From: CAZFCK01 sp964517355
Lineage (GTDB): Bacteria > Desulfobacterota > Desulfovibrionia > Desulfovibrionales > Desulfovibrionaceae
DNA: 25,995 nt
Reading direction: 5' to 3'
Assembly: GCA_964517355.1 (NCBI GenBank)
Contig: CAZFCK010000041.1
Coordinates: 1 to 25,995, forward strand
Below are positions 1 through 6,781 of this stretch, piece by piece (positions within the stretch are counted from its first letter, which is position 1; every line of letters starts with the position of its first letter). The notes under the pieces were generated by a model. That model saw only the letters and a list, made by a program, of their open reading frames with translations, was not told the origin of the DNA and did no database searches. Made by a program: the position numbers and the translations under genes.

Positions 1-150
1 ATGAGCAAAGCATAACCAATTGTCTAGACTATTTCAAGAGTTATATGCTCTAGCAGCAGTGCTATGTTCTGTGCGAGAGCGATAAAAGATTGGCCTGACA
101 CGATCAGCGACCTTCCCTAAACTTGAAATCCATCTTTACTACATGGAACT

Positions 151-189
151 GCCCATTTTCATGTAAAAAATCACAGCCTCAACCCGTGA
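151..189. repeat. Direct repeat, copy 1 (downstream of the kinase gene)
   Basis: Bases 151-179 are identical to 3065-3093 (29 of 29). After a one-base offset both copies continue with the same nine bases (acccgtgac), giving a near-identical unit of about 38 bp in the same orientation. The two copies enclose the hybrid kinase gene and nothing else. This copy lies about 30-70 bp beyond the kinase stop codon. No similarity is visible outside the unit on either side. Confidence 0.9.
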
Positions 190-219
190 CATCCCCCTCC
201 GCCCCCCTGGCACTACCCC

Positions 220-3033
220 TCACTTTACGTCAGTTTCAGAGAGAACCTTTTGAAGTAAAGCCTCCAGCTGTTCAACGTCGACAGGCTTGGCAATGTAGCC
301 GTTCATGCCTGCGGCCATGAACTTCTCCTTGTCTCCACCCATGGCATACGCTGTCATAGCAATTATTGAGATGTCCTTCTTGCCTTGTCCCGCATCTCCC
401 CCTCGAATGGCTTTGGTGGCTTCAACGCCATCCATAACAGGCATCTGAATGTCCATCAGGATTAGGTCGAAACTGTCATCCTTAAGAAGAGCAATTGCTT
501 CCTGACCATCCTTGACGGCTTTGACGGTATGCCCATGCTTTTCCAGTAACTTGGCAGTGGCAAGGCGATTCACGTCTTCATCTTCAGCCAATAGAATGCG
601 GAAGAGTTTATTCTTAGTCCGGCCAGATGAGGCAGCTTCCCGGGGCAATACGTGTTCATCCATACTGAAGGTAATGCAAAAATGGACGGTTGTTCCTTTC
701 CCTGGTTCACTTTCAAAGGCAATATTTCCGCCCATGAGTTCGACCAATTTTTTGCAGATCGAAAGGCCCAATCCTGCGCCCTGATAGCTGCGACGGTAGC
801 CCTCGCTTGCCTGGGAAAAAGGCTTGAACAACTTGTCGGCCATTTCGTCAGGTATACCAATGCCCGTGTCGGTGACGCTGAAGAGCACACGAGCCTTATT
901 CGCATCGGATGTAGCCACAGGATACACTTCAACCGAGATGCGTCCTTCCCTGGTGAATTTGAACGAGTTCCCGATGATGTTGGTCAAGACCTGCTGCAAA
1001 CGCGCGGCGTCGCCATTGAGATTGCGGGGAATGGCAGAGTGCACATGGCAAGACAGCTCGACCTGTGTCTGCTGCGACATCGGCTTGAACATCTCGCAGG
1101 TCTGATCGACAACCTCGGCGAGATCAAGCGGTTGGGATTGAATGGAAAGGCGGTCCGCTTCGACTCTGGACAAGTCGAGAATGTCTGAGAGCAGGCGAGT
1201 CAGGCGCTTTGAAGACTGAATTGCGGTAAGAATATACTCCCTTTGCTCTTCGTTAATATTCGTCGTTTGCAGCAACTGGAGCATACCAAGAACACCGTTC
1301 ATCGGGGTTCTTATCTCATGGCTCATGTTGGCCAGGAATTCCGACTTGGCCTTGTTGGCAGCCTCGGCCTGCCCCTTGGTTATCCGCAACTGGTCCTCGG
1401 CAAGGCTGTGGGCCACAACTTCGCCGATAAGTCGGGCTGAAGAGGCCAGCCTTTCCTTGGCCTCGTCGATGATGAACCTTGGCCGATGCTTGTATTGAGA
1501 GGCCAACAAGGCGAGTTCATCCGACGAGACCTGGTAAACCTCAGCCAGTTCTTTCAAGGCTTCTTTATCAGTTGGCGGGGTTCCATACCCGAAGTTGATG
1601 GCACCAACATTTGTCTCTCCAGCCTTAATCGGAACGGCGTAAAGGTGTATTCCGCCCTTGCAGGCGATGTCCGCCGGTTTGCCGGTCTCGATGGCGACCT
1701 TTGAGGCTTCGGTCCAGCAAGACTCGTGACACAGCCACTTGCCGCTGGACAGAGCTTCGGAGTCGTCCTTGCATGCACAAAGGTTTCGCGACGCCTGATC
1801 CATGTACTGGCACCAGCCGGACGTGAAGATTCCGAGCGCATAGTCGCCGTTTGATTCGTAAACCGCACTGGATGTCTCTAGAAGGTTCAAATAACTGCTG
1901 GCGATGTCAGCTAGAATGTCCCTGCCGACCGCATCCAGGATGGTTCGTTTGGTGTTCAGTTCAGTCAAGTCACCGTATGCTTGCGTAGGCTGGTCAGTAG
2001 TTTGCGGCTTCTTCCCCAGCATCCATTTGATAGAGTCGACCTCCTCTTCTGCCTTGCGCTTGTCCAGCAGAGACAAAACGCTTGAGGCGAAAGCCTCAAC
2101 AGATTTGGCGTCTTCGTCAGTGTAATCCTCCAGCTTGTTCGCTACAGCCGCTAGTGCGATCACCTTGCCTTGCTGAAGAATAGGTATCGACATCAGCTTC
2201 GACAGGTGCACGTGGCCTATGGGAAGCCCCCGCTTCCGTGGGTGTTCCAAGGTCGTGTCGTTGAAGATGCAAGGTTTGCGTTCAACCACAGCCTCGGCCC
2301 ACAGCCCAGCGTCCCGGATGGGGAAATGAAGTGTTCTGTCTTGGATGGCGCAGACATCCATAGTGCTCTTAGACCACGCATGGAGAGTCATTATTTCTTC
2401 ATCACCATCCAGAAACCCGAAGAAAGCGAATTCGCTGCCGGTTAATTTCTGTATCTCCTCCAGCACAGTATCACACAGTTTCTTGTATGTCGCATCGGTC
2501 ATCCTGGCGATGTTCCACAATGCTTGCAGGCGAGCTTGAAGAAGATTCCGCTCTTTTTCGAATCGTTTTCGCTCAGTTGTATCTGAAGTGACAACGGCAA
2601 GGGAGGAAAGTGATCCATGTTCATCTTTTATTGGCACTATCATATGATAAAGCCAGGCTTCGTTTCCCGTGCTGTCGCAATAAATGTCTTCTAATTCAGT
2701 TCGTTGCTGCAGACGTATAGTTTTTTGTAATTCCGCTCTCAACCGGCGGCGACTCTCATCCGGGAAAAAATCAAAAGGATATGGCTTGCCGTACAGATCG
2801 TTCGAAACCTTCAACTGAAGCATTTCGAATCCTGGTGGATTCATATATTGGAGGTTCAAATCAAGATCGATGATCTTGTGGCAAACCGGGGAGTTGGCCA
2901 TAAGAACCTCGGCTATCTTTTTGTTCTCTTCAAAAGGGCTAGGATGGGCTTCGTCGGTCAGCTCAGCAATTTCCCGGTGAGCCTCTTTCAACTCGGCGAC
3001 AAGCTGCGATTTGGTTTTCTTTGAATCGTTCAT
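220..3033 (-). CDS. Soluble hybrid sensor histidine kinase (PAS-GAF-PocR-HisKA-HATPase-REC)
   Basis: This is a 937-residue cytoplasmic signalling kinase with no signal peptide or membrane segment. Domains in order: a PAS region (about 43-155), a GAF domain (about 168-320), and a cysteine-rich segment (about 365-530, with C408, C419, C421, C435 and C439) that resembles the PocR ligand-binding domain. Then come a HisKA domain with phospho-acceptor H572 in SHEIRTPMNG and an HATPase domain with an N box near N689 and G boxes DTGIG (722-726) and GAGLGLS. A receiver domain at the C-terminus has acidic residues D817/D819, phospho-acceptor D861 and K916. All residues for autophosphorylation and internal phosphotransfer are present. 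The ligand is unknown. The ATG at 3033 follows a GGGGAT-type ribosome site. No partner response regulator is adjacent. The gene sits exactly between two direct repeats. Confidence 0.93.
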   Translation of the reverse strand: MNDSKKTKSQLVAELKEAHREIAELTDEAHPSPFEENKKIAEVLMANSPVCHKIIDLDLNLQYMNPPGFEMLQLKVSNDLYGKPYPFDFFPDESRRRLRAELQKTIRLQQRTELEDIYCDSTGNEAWLYHMIVPIKDEHGSLSSLAVVTSDTTERKRFEKERNLLQARLQALWNIARMTDATYKKLCDTVLEEIQKLTGSEFAFFGFLDGDEEIMTLHAWSKSTMDVCAIQDRTLHFPIRDAGLWAEAVVERKPCIFNDTTLEHPRKRGLPIGHVHLSKLMSIPILQQGKVIALAAVANKLEDYTDEDAKSVEAFASSVLSLLDKRKAEEEVDSIKWMLGKKPQTTDQPTQAYGDLTELNTKRTILDAVGRDILADIASSYLNLLETSSAVYESNGDYALGIFTSGWCQYMDQASRNLCACKDDSEALSSGKWLCHESCWTEASKVAIETGKPADIACKGGIHLYAVPIKAGETNVGAINFGYGTPPTDKEALKELAEVYQVSSDELALLASQYKHRPRFIIDEAKERLASSARLIGEVVAHSLAEDQLRITKGQAEAANKAKSEFLANMSHEIRTPMNGVLGMLQLLQTTNINEEQREYILTAIQSSKRLTRLLSDILDLSRVEADRLSIQSQPLDLAEVVDQTCEMFKPMSQQTQVELSCHVHSAIPRNLNGDAARLQQVLTNIIGNSFKFTREGRISVEVYPVATSDANKARVLFSVTDTGIGIPDEMADKLFKPFSQASEGYRRSYQGAGLGLSICKKLVELMGGNIAFESEPGKGTTVHFCITFSMDEHVLPREAASSGRTKNKLFRILLAEDEDVNRLATAKLLEKHGHTVKAVKDGQEAIALLKDDSFDLILMDIQMPVMDGVEATKAIRGGDAGQGKKDISIIAMTAYAMGGDKEKFMAAGMNGYIAKPVDVEQLEALLQKVLSETDVK

Positions 3034-3064
3034 CCCATCATCCCCTGAGCAAGCACTCTATGAT

Positions 3065-3102
3065 GCCCATTTTCATGTAAAAAATCACAGCCTGACCCGT
3101 GA
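3065..3102. repeat. Direct repeat, copy 2 (between kinase and recombinase starts)
   Basis: This is the second copy of the unit at 151-189, in the same orientation, with 29 identical bases at 3065-3093 and the shared acccgtgac just after. It lies in the divergent intergenic region, 32 bp upstream of the kinase start and about 90 bp upstream of the tyrosine recombinase start. Read toward the kinase it contains a TTTACA -35-like hexamer, so it may also carry part of the kinase promoter. A role as a recombination site is inference. Confidence 0.9.
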
Positions 3103-3189
3103 CCACCACCCCTGAGTGCTTGATACTGGCCCTTGGACCTGGGGCATTTTACCTGAAAACCCCGGGGAAAACCATGTCGGAGCACTCTG

Positions 3190-3852
3190 ATGGATATAGC
3201 GCGTGTCAATTCTTCAGTAGCACTCGGCGGAAACCGGCTCAAGATCAAATACCTTTTTCCACATGAGATTGACGCCCTCACCAACGCCTTCCAGGACTGG
3301 TTCGATGCCTCTCGAAACAAGGGAAAGCAGCGCGCAATTCGTGGCCGGTACTGGCTCGTATATCTGGTATTGCGATTTACCGGAGCGCGGCTGGGAGAGG
3401 TGGTGCGTTTGGACGATGCGAAGGACATCGATTTTCGTGCCAGCGAAATCCGGATCGTGACACTCAAGCGCCGTCAAGACCAGCCGAGGCGAATAGTGCC
3501 TGTCCCAGAGCGGCTGATCGCAGAACTGGCGACTTTCCTCGCCTCAGAACCTCAGCGGCGCGGCCAGGTCTTTGCCGTTGATCCCAACAATTTCCGAAAG
3601 CACTTCTATCTCCGGGCGAAAGAAGCAGGTATCCTGTCGGAAGAGATCGATGTGATCACGGGCCGCAAGAGCATCCACCCCCATCCCCACACTCTACGAC
3701 ATACCCGGGCCATCGAGCTTATCCGGTCTGGCATTCCCATCACGGCCGTTCAAGACCTTTTGGGGCATTCGAGCCTTTTGACAACGGCGGAATACTCTAG
3801 GTTGTCTGGATTCGAAGTAAAAAATCTGATGAAAACAAATGGGTTGATATGA
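3190..3852 (+). CDS. Small tyrosine recombinase / integrase-like protein (catalytic domain only)
   Basis: This 220-residue protein has the full catalytic set of the tyrosine recombinase family: R67 in GARLGE, a lysine near K93, H167-x-x-R170 in HTLR, H193 in LGHSS, and nucleophile Y202. Family integrases usually carry an N-terminal SAM-like core-binding domain and often an arm-binding domain; only about 20 residues precede the catalytic fold here. The ATG at 3190 is preceded by GGAG with a 7-nt gap, and an in-frame stop at 3121 excludes a much longer protein. It is divergent from the kinase, with a direct repeat between them. It could be an integrase or invertase. It could also be a recombinase-derived DNA-binding regulator, as known for TunR in sulfate reducers, but the TOBE domain of TunR is absent and all catalytic residues are kept. 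Confidence 0.85.
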   Translation: MDIARVNSSVALGGNRLKIKYLFPHEIDALTNAFQDWFDASRNKGKQRAIRGRYWLVYLVLRFTGARLGEVVRLDDAKDIDFRASEIRIVTLKRRQDQPRRIVPVPERLIAELATFLASEPQRRGQVFAVDPNNFRKHFYLRAKEAGILSEEIDVITGRKSIHPHPHTLRHTRAIELIRSGIPITAVQDLLGHSSLLTTAEYSRLSGFEVKNLMKTNGLI

Positions 3853-3968
3853 GACTTTTCCTCTCACGAGGAGGGACCAGTCTTATCCTCGGGTCACCGG
3901 CGCCCTGGTTCGCCGGGCTTGCATCAATTTCAAGGTGATCTTAAAGACCATCCTCACAGAGTCTGTTG
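3853..3968. other. Convergent intergenic region with a GC hairpin
   Basis: This stretch lies between the stops of the recombinase and the 105-residue protein. It contains CCGGCG at 3899-3904 facing CGCCGG near 3914-3919, a 6-bp stem, and a smaller CCTC/GAGG hairpin just after the recombinase stop. Neither is followed by a clear T run, so they are weak terminator candidates. No gene is seen. Confidence 0.35.
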
Positions 3969-4286
3969 CTAGAAAACAACACCTATGTCCTCGATGAGAT
4001 GCTTCAGGTCGTTGAGGTCAATAAAAATATCATCACCAATTGAATATAAAGGCAAAGAGTTAGCGGCCATGTGCGTTGGGATTGCTCTGGGGTGCAAGTC
4101 CATTTCCGCTGCGACGTCTTCAACATTGAGAAGCGGCACTGTCTTTCCAAGCAACTCTCCGTCATAAGATATTTCAATCGAGTTAAGATCGAATTCAAAG
4201 CTGATTGTATCAGTGCTCGATCCAGAAGAGCCTTTGCTGCTGTCAGGATTGCGATAAACTATTCTCAGATGCTTTTCGTCGGACAT
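3969..4286 (-). CDS. Small protein with an excisionase/HTH-like C-terminal half (unknown function)
   Basis: This 105-residue protein is not recognised. Its first half is polar and Ser/Asp-rich with beta-like stretches. Its second half (about residues 55-105) contains VEDVAAEMDLHPRAIPTHM followed by LPLYSIGDDIFIDLNDLKHLIED. That layout resembles small winged-helix DNA-binding proteins, in which a helix-turn-helix is followed by a strand-turn-helix ending in an acidic helix. The start at 4286 has AGAGGA five bases upstream. It is convergent with the recombinase at 3190-3852, with about 115 bp between the stops. An excisionase-like or regulatory partner role is inferred from size, fold-like pattern and position. 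Confidence 0.6.
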   Translation of the reverse strand: MSDEKHLRIVYRNPDSSKGSSGSSTDTISFEFDLNSIEISYDGELLGKTVPLLNVEDVAAEMDLHPRAIPTHMAANSLPLYSIGDDIFIDLNDLKHLIEDIGVVF

Positions 4287-4423
4287 GGTTTTCCTCTTTT
4301 GTTAATATGTTAGCTCAGCCAGTGAGCAGCCAGGATGACATAAAAAAACGATACTTGGAAAAATACAAAAACATTGTTTCGGACGCAAGATCCACCAGAA
4401 CTGAAGGACGATCATGATGACGC

Positions 4424-4479
4424 GGGGGGGGATTTTCTTACCCCCTCCCTCCATACGGAAATGGGGAATGTGGGCAAAG
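4424..4479 (+). repeat. Dispersed ~55-bp element, copy P (hairpin plus conserved tail)
   Basis: This stretch matches the reverse complement of 23631-23685 with about seven mismatches over roughly 51 aligned bases. Each copy has a G run, a short AT-rich loop and a C run (here G at 4424-4431 and C at 4441-4445), then TCCCTCC, then the sequence AATGTGGGCAA. The two copies are therefore inverted relative to each other about 19 kb apart. No open frame is conserved between them. Confidence 0.75.
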
Positions 4480-4521
4480 TGGGCAGGGCCAGAAGGACCA
4501 GTTGGTCAGATTTGCTTTGGG

Positions 4522-4547
4522 GAGGGGGGACAGGAAAACACCCCCTC
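4522..4547 (-). other. Covarying hairpin, copy A (after the DUF5131 remnant)
   Basis: A 7-bp stem at 4522-4528 and 4541-4547 encloses a 12-nt loop (gacaggaaaaca). The hairpin after the intact DUF5131 gene (5573-5598) has an identical loop. Its stem differs at two positions, but pairing is kept in both (an A-T pair becomes G-C, and a G-C pair becomes C-G). It lies just past the stop codon of the remnant, so it is probably the 3' hairpin of the ancestral gene. It lacks a T run on the gene strand. Confidence 0.65.
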
Positions 4548-4581
4548 TATCTAGGTGCTTGGTCTTGCTTCAGACTACGAT

Positions 4582-4780
4582 CTAGTCAGTCTGCGGAAAC
4601 TGATGCCAAGCCTTACCGTCGATGAGGCCTTCATCCAACCCTATCGGCGTTCTTCTTCGGCGTGCTCCAATTTTCGAAGACGAACGGGATGCCCTTGGCC
4701 ACGCTGGCGTCACGAATCGGAATCACCCAACTGCGCTCCTTCTGGCAGGCATCGGCGCAGCATTCGCCCCCGAAATCACG
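4582..4780 (-). pseudogene. Decayed 3' fragment of a DUF5131 gene
   Basis: This stretch is clearly similar to the last ~200 bp of the intact DUF5131 gene at 5642-6358, including the stop codon (TAG, 4582-4584) and the codons for its final 17 residues. An extra base after the codon matching 5691-5693 shifts the frame, scattered substitutions follow, and similarity fades by about 4780, so the 5' two thirds are missing. Similarity also continues past the stop to about 4505. It is a broken duplicate, not a functional gene. The intact copy lies 1 kb away with the DUF488 unit between them. Confidence 0.85.
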
Positions 4781-4863
4781 GTATGAACCACCACGGGCTC
4801 TAGCTTAGTAAGGCCGCGAAACTGTCCAAACAACCGGGACCACTTCTATGACCTTTTCGGTGC

Positions 4864-5307
4864 TTAAATATGCCAGATGGACAGGCCATCAATGTTGTCT
4901 GCAAGATGTTCAGCAACCAATCTTCTGTGGCATTTGTCGGCTGTCGGTTCACTACAAAGGAGACAAGCGTTATCTAAGTCCATTTGGGATGCTTTCGATA
5001 TGATGTCTCTTTGAGAGAGAAGGAATCCGAATTGCTTTTCGTATGTCTCCCATGTGCTCTGTTTCTTCTTGTATGAATCAAGGATTTCTTGGGTCGGAGC
5101 CCATTCTGGCAGATGAACGTAGGCGCATGAGCATATTTCTTTTAAAAAATATGGAAGGTGTTTTTCTTTGCTAAACCCCAATATCTGCGCCGTATTATTT
5201 AAGCGAATGTCGATCAAGGTTTTAATCTTCATTTTCTTTAACGCCTCAAAAAAGTCTTCAGCGGACTTTTTAGTGAAACCAATCGTGTAAAGACGAATTT
5301 TGCTCAT
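4864..5307 (-). CDS. DUF488 family protein
   Basis: This 147-residue protein has the hallmarks of the DUF488 family: an opening strand with YTIGF (7-11), a DIR motif (about 33-35) after a helical stretch, and a C-terminal CLLCSEP...CHR segment in which cysteines and His-Arg are conserved. The biochemical role of the family is not established; these proteins are common on bacterial accessory elements. Its ATG overlaps the stop of the upstream 66-codon frame as ATGA, which suggests translational coupling. It is AT-richer than the neighbouring primase operon, consistent with a separate origin. It sits between two copies of a duplicated DUF5131 3' end. Confidence 0.85.
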   Translation of the reverse strand: MSKIRLYTIGFTKKSAEDFFEALKKMKIKTLIDIRLNNTAQILGFSKEKHLPYFLKEICSCAYVHLPEWAPTQEILDSYKKKQSTWETYEKQFGFLLSQRDIISKASQMDLDNACLLCSEPTADKCHRRLVAEHLADNIDGLSIWHI

Positions 5308-5504
5308 ATCTCTTCCTCGCTTTGGGGTTCTTCGAGCCGATACGCTATAGCTTTTTCATGGCGTTCGTACGCCTGGTCTACAGCTGACTTGTCCCCGTTG
5401 ATTCCAGGGAGGGCTCCTTGGTCAAGTTCAAACTGGTTGATCAACCGTTGTTCTGCCATTTGTTGCGTTTCGATGCCTGCTATAGCAGATATGCCCATGG
5501 TCAT
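5304..5504 (-). CDS. Small hypothetical protein coupled to the DUF488 gene
   Basis: This frame encodes 66 residues, acidic toward the C-terminus (ending in QSEEEI), with no recognised domain. The main support is the 4-bp ATGA overlap with the DUF488 start at 5307, typical of a coupled operon. The start at 5504 (or the ATG two codons later) has no clear Shine-Dalgarno sequence, and an internal methionine at residue 16 is also possible. Function is unknown. Confidence 0.5.
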   Translation of the reverse strand: MTMGISAIAGIETQQMAEQRLINQFELDQGALPGINGDKSAVDQAYERHEKAIAYRLEEPQSEEEI

Positions 5505-5572
5505 TCAGCTTCGCATAATCGTGCATGATACGAATTTGGGCCAGTAGGGCCAGATGGTCAGTTTTTCTTAAG

Positions 5573-5598
5573 GGGGGCGGACAGGAAAACACGCCCCC
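5573..5598 (-). terminator. Hairpin after the intact DUF5131 gene (copy B)
   Basis: Stem 5573-5579 pairs with 5592-5598 (GGGGGCG/CGCCCCC, 7 bp) around the same 12-nt loop as copy A at 4522-4547. It lies about 45 bp beyond the DUF5131 stop. There is no T run on the gene strand, so a Rho-independent terminator is uncertain; a transcript-end or stability structure is as likely. Compensatory stem changes between the copies argue that the RNA structure matters. Confidence 0.55.
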
Positions 5599-5641
5599 AA
5601 CGGGTACTAGGCCTCTGGTGTACTTGGTCTCAGACTACGGC

Positions 5642-6358
5642 CTAGTCAGTCTGCGGAAACTGATGCCAAGCCTTACCGTCGATGAGGCCTTCATCAACTC
5701 TATCAGCCTTCTTCTTCGGCGTGCTCCACTTCTTGAAGAAGAACGGGATGCCCTTGGCCACGCAGGCATCACGAATCGGGATCACCCAATCGCGCTCCAT
5801 CTGACGAGCACCGGCGCAACGTTCACCGCCGACAATGACCCAATCCAGGCCGTCCAGATTGAGCGACGGCAGCGGGCCGAGCAGCGGCTCCAGAGAAACG
5901 AACTTCACGGCCGCCGGGGTCTGCTTTAGGAGTTCCGCACGGTAGGCGTAGTCGTCAGCTTCAACGGTCACGCCCATCCAGAGGTTCTTCGGCCACGGCA
6001 GATGAGGTGCAGCCTCCAGGAGCAGCTCCGCACGCTTGGTCAGCATCTGGTAAGTGTGCTGCGGATACTTCAGCGCGGTCTCGAACACCTGCTGCTTGAA
6101 ATCCATGGGAACGGCGTGATGGAAGATGTCACCCATGCTGACCATGAAGATCTTCTTGGGCTGCTTCCAGGCACCGGGCTTGTCCAAAAGCTCGGGGTGG
6201 AGGGTTACCTCGAACTTGTTTCGATACTTCTCAAGGCCCTGGCCGTGCAGACGCGACGCGTAGACCTTGGCATAGCAACGGTCGCAGCCTGGCGAGTATG
6301 GCGTGCAGCCGGTGATGGGGTTGGCGACTTCGTCGCACCATTCGATAAGACTACCCAT
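5642..6358 (-). CDS. DUF5131 / phage Gp37-Gp68 family protein
   Basis: This 238-residue protein belongs to the family named after phage Gp37/Gp68 (DUF5131). Key features are the N-terminal IEWCDEVANPITGC, the cysteine cluster C-x6-C-x2-C in TGCTPYSPGCDRCYA (about residues 17-29), MVSMGDIFH, QMLTKRAE, LWMGVTVE, and FVSLEPLLGP followed by WVIVGGE. The cysteine cluster resembles metal-cluster binding sites of radical-SAM-like proteins, but the reaction is not known. Its length is normal for the family. The ATG at 6358 follows a strong AAGGAGG site. It is the last gene of the minus-strand primase operon, 55 bp after the 92-residue gene with a hairpin in between. The 'three-Cys partner' gene sometimes found beside this family is not visible. 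Confidence 0.9.
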   Translation of the reverse strand: MGSLIEWCDEVANPITGCTPYSPGCDRCYAKVYASRLHGQGLEKYRNKFEVTLHPELLDKPGAWKQPKKIFMVSMGDIFHHAVPMDFKQQVFETALKYPQHTYQMLTKRAELLLEAAPHLPWPKNLWMGVTVEADDYAYRAELLKQTPAAVKFVSLEPLLGPLPSLNLDGLDWVIVGGERCAGARQMERDWVIPIRDACVAKGIPFFFKKWSTPKKKADRVDEGLIDGKAWHQFPQTD

Positions 6359-6385
6359 GTAGTCCTCCTTGGTTAGTGGGTTTCA

Positions 6386-6407
6386 GGGGCTTCGCAAAGA
6401 CAGCCCC
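6386..6407 (-). other. Intergenic hairpin upstream of the DUF5131 start
   Basis: GGGGCT (6386-6391) pairs with AGCCCC (6402-6407) around a 10-nt loop. It sits between the stop of the 92-residue gene (6414) and the ribosome site of DUF5131 (start 6358). It is one of five such intergenic hairpins in this operon. Confidence 0.55.
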
Positions 6408-6413
6408 CCGGAA

Positions 6414-6692
6414 TTAGGAACGGTGGAAGCTACGAGCGCGATCTTTTTCGATCTTCGTGCAGGACGCACCCCAAAGCTTCACTTTGAGCTTCTTGAAGAC
6501 TTCAGTTTCGCTGACGGTGCCATCCGTAGTGAAATCGCTGTCTTCCAGAAACTCGTTGAATGTCACCAGCAGGCGATTGCCCGGAGCTGCCTCCAGGTCA
6601 TTGATGATGCCCGCGATGGTTTCTGCGATGTCCCAGATGCGCGCACCGAATTGCTGCTGAACCATAGCCATTGGAGAATTCGAGTTTTTCAT
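6414..6692 (-). CDS. Hypothetical protein of the primase operon (92 aa)
   Basis: The frame stays open upstream, but the start is placed at 6692 because AGGAG lies seven bases before that ATG and nothing comparable precedes earlier starts. The 92-residue product has a helical N-terminal half (about residues 8-50, including ARIWDIAETIAGIINDLE) and a basic C-terminal half rich in Lys/Arg ending near FHRS. A nucleic-acid-binding accessory role is possible from charge and neighbours but is not shown. It follows the primase-helicase gene by about 90 bp, with a hairpin in the gap. Confidence 0.7.
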   Translation of the reverse strand: MKNSNSPMAMVQQQFGARIWDIAETIAGIINDLEAAPGNRLLVTFNEFLEDSDFTTDGTVSETEVFKKLKVKLWGASCTKIEKDRARSFHRS

Positions 6693-6719
6693 TGCAAACT
6701 CCTCTGTTAATGTTGACAT

Positions 6720-6737
6720 GCGTCCGAGAGAGGACGC
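6720..6737 (-). other. Intergenic hairpin upstream of the 92-residue gene
   Basis: GCGTCC (6720-6725) pairs with GGACGC (6732-6737) around a 6-nt loop. It lies between the primase-helicase stop (6782) and the AGGAG site of the next gene, in the same relative position as the other hairpins of this operon. Confidence 0.55.
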
Positions 6738-6781
6738 GGGCCTTGTTGAAATATTCTCAGCCTCACACTGCCGCCACACCG

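Larger units (their letters stand above)
4287..4581. other. Non-coding region with repeats
   Basis: No gene is supported here. The stretch carries the start-side leader of the 105-residue protein, the dispersed element at 4424-4479, a run of TGGxC/GGxCA-like units at about 4470-4510, and the hairpin at 4522-4547 that matches the one following the intact DUF5131 gene. Confidence 0.6.

Noticed and set aside
652..1188. Plus-strand frame opposite the kinase ATPase domain
   Set aside because: It is a shadow of conserved kinase motifs; no ribosome site.
3030..3467. Minus-strand frame over the recombinase start
   Set aside because: It covers the direct repeat and the catalytic arginine region of the recombinase on the other strand; no domain.
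4374..4803. Plus-strand frames across the repeat-rich region
   Set aside because: The region is better explained as dispersed repeats plus a broken minus-strand DUF5131 copy.
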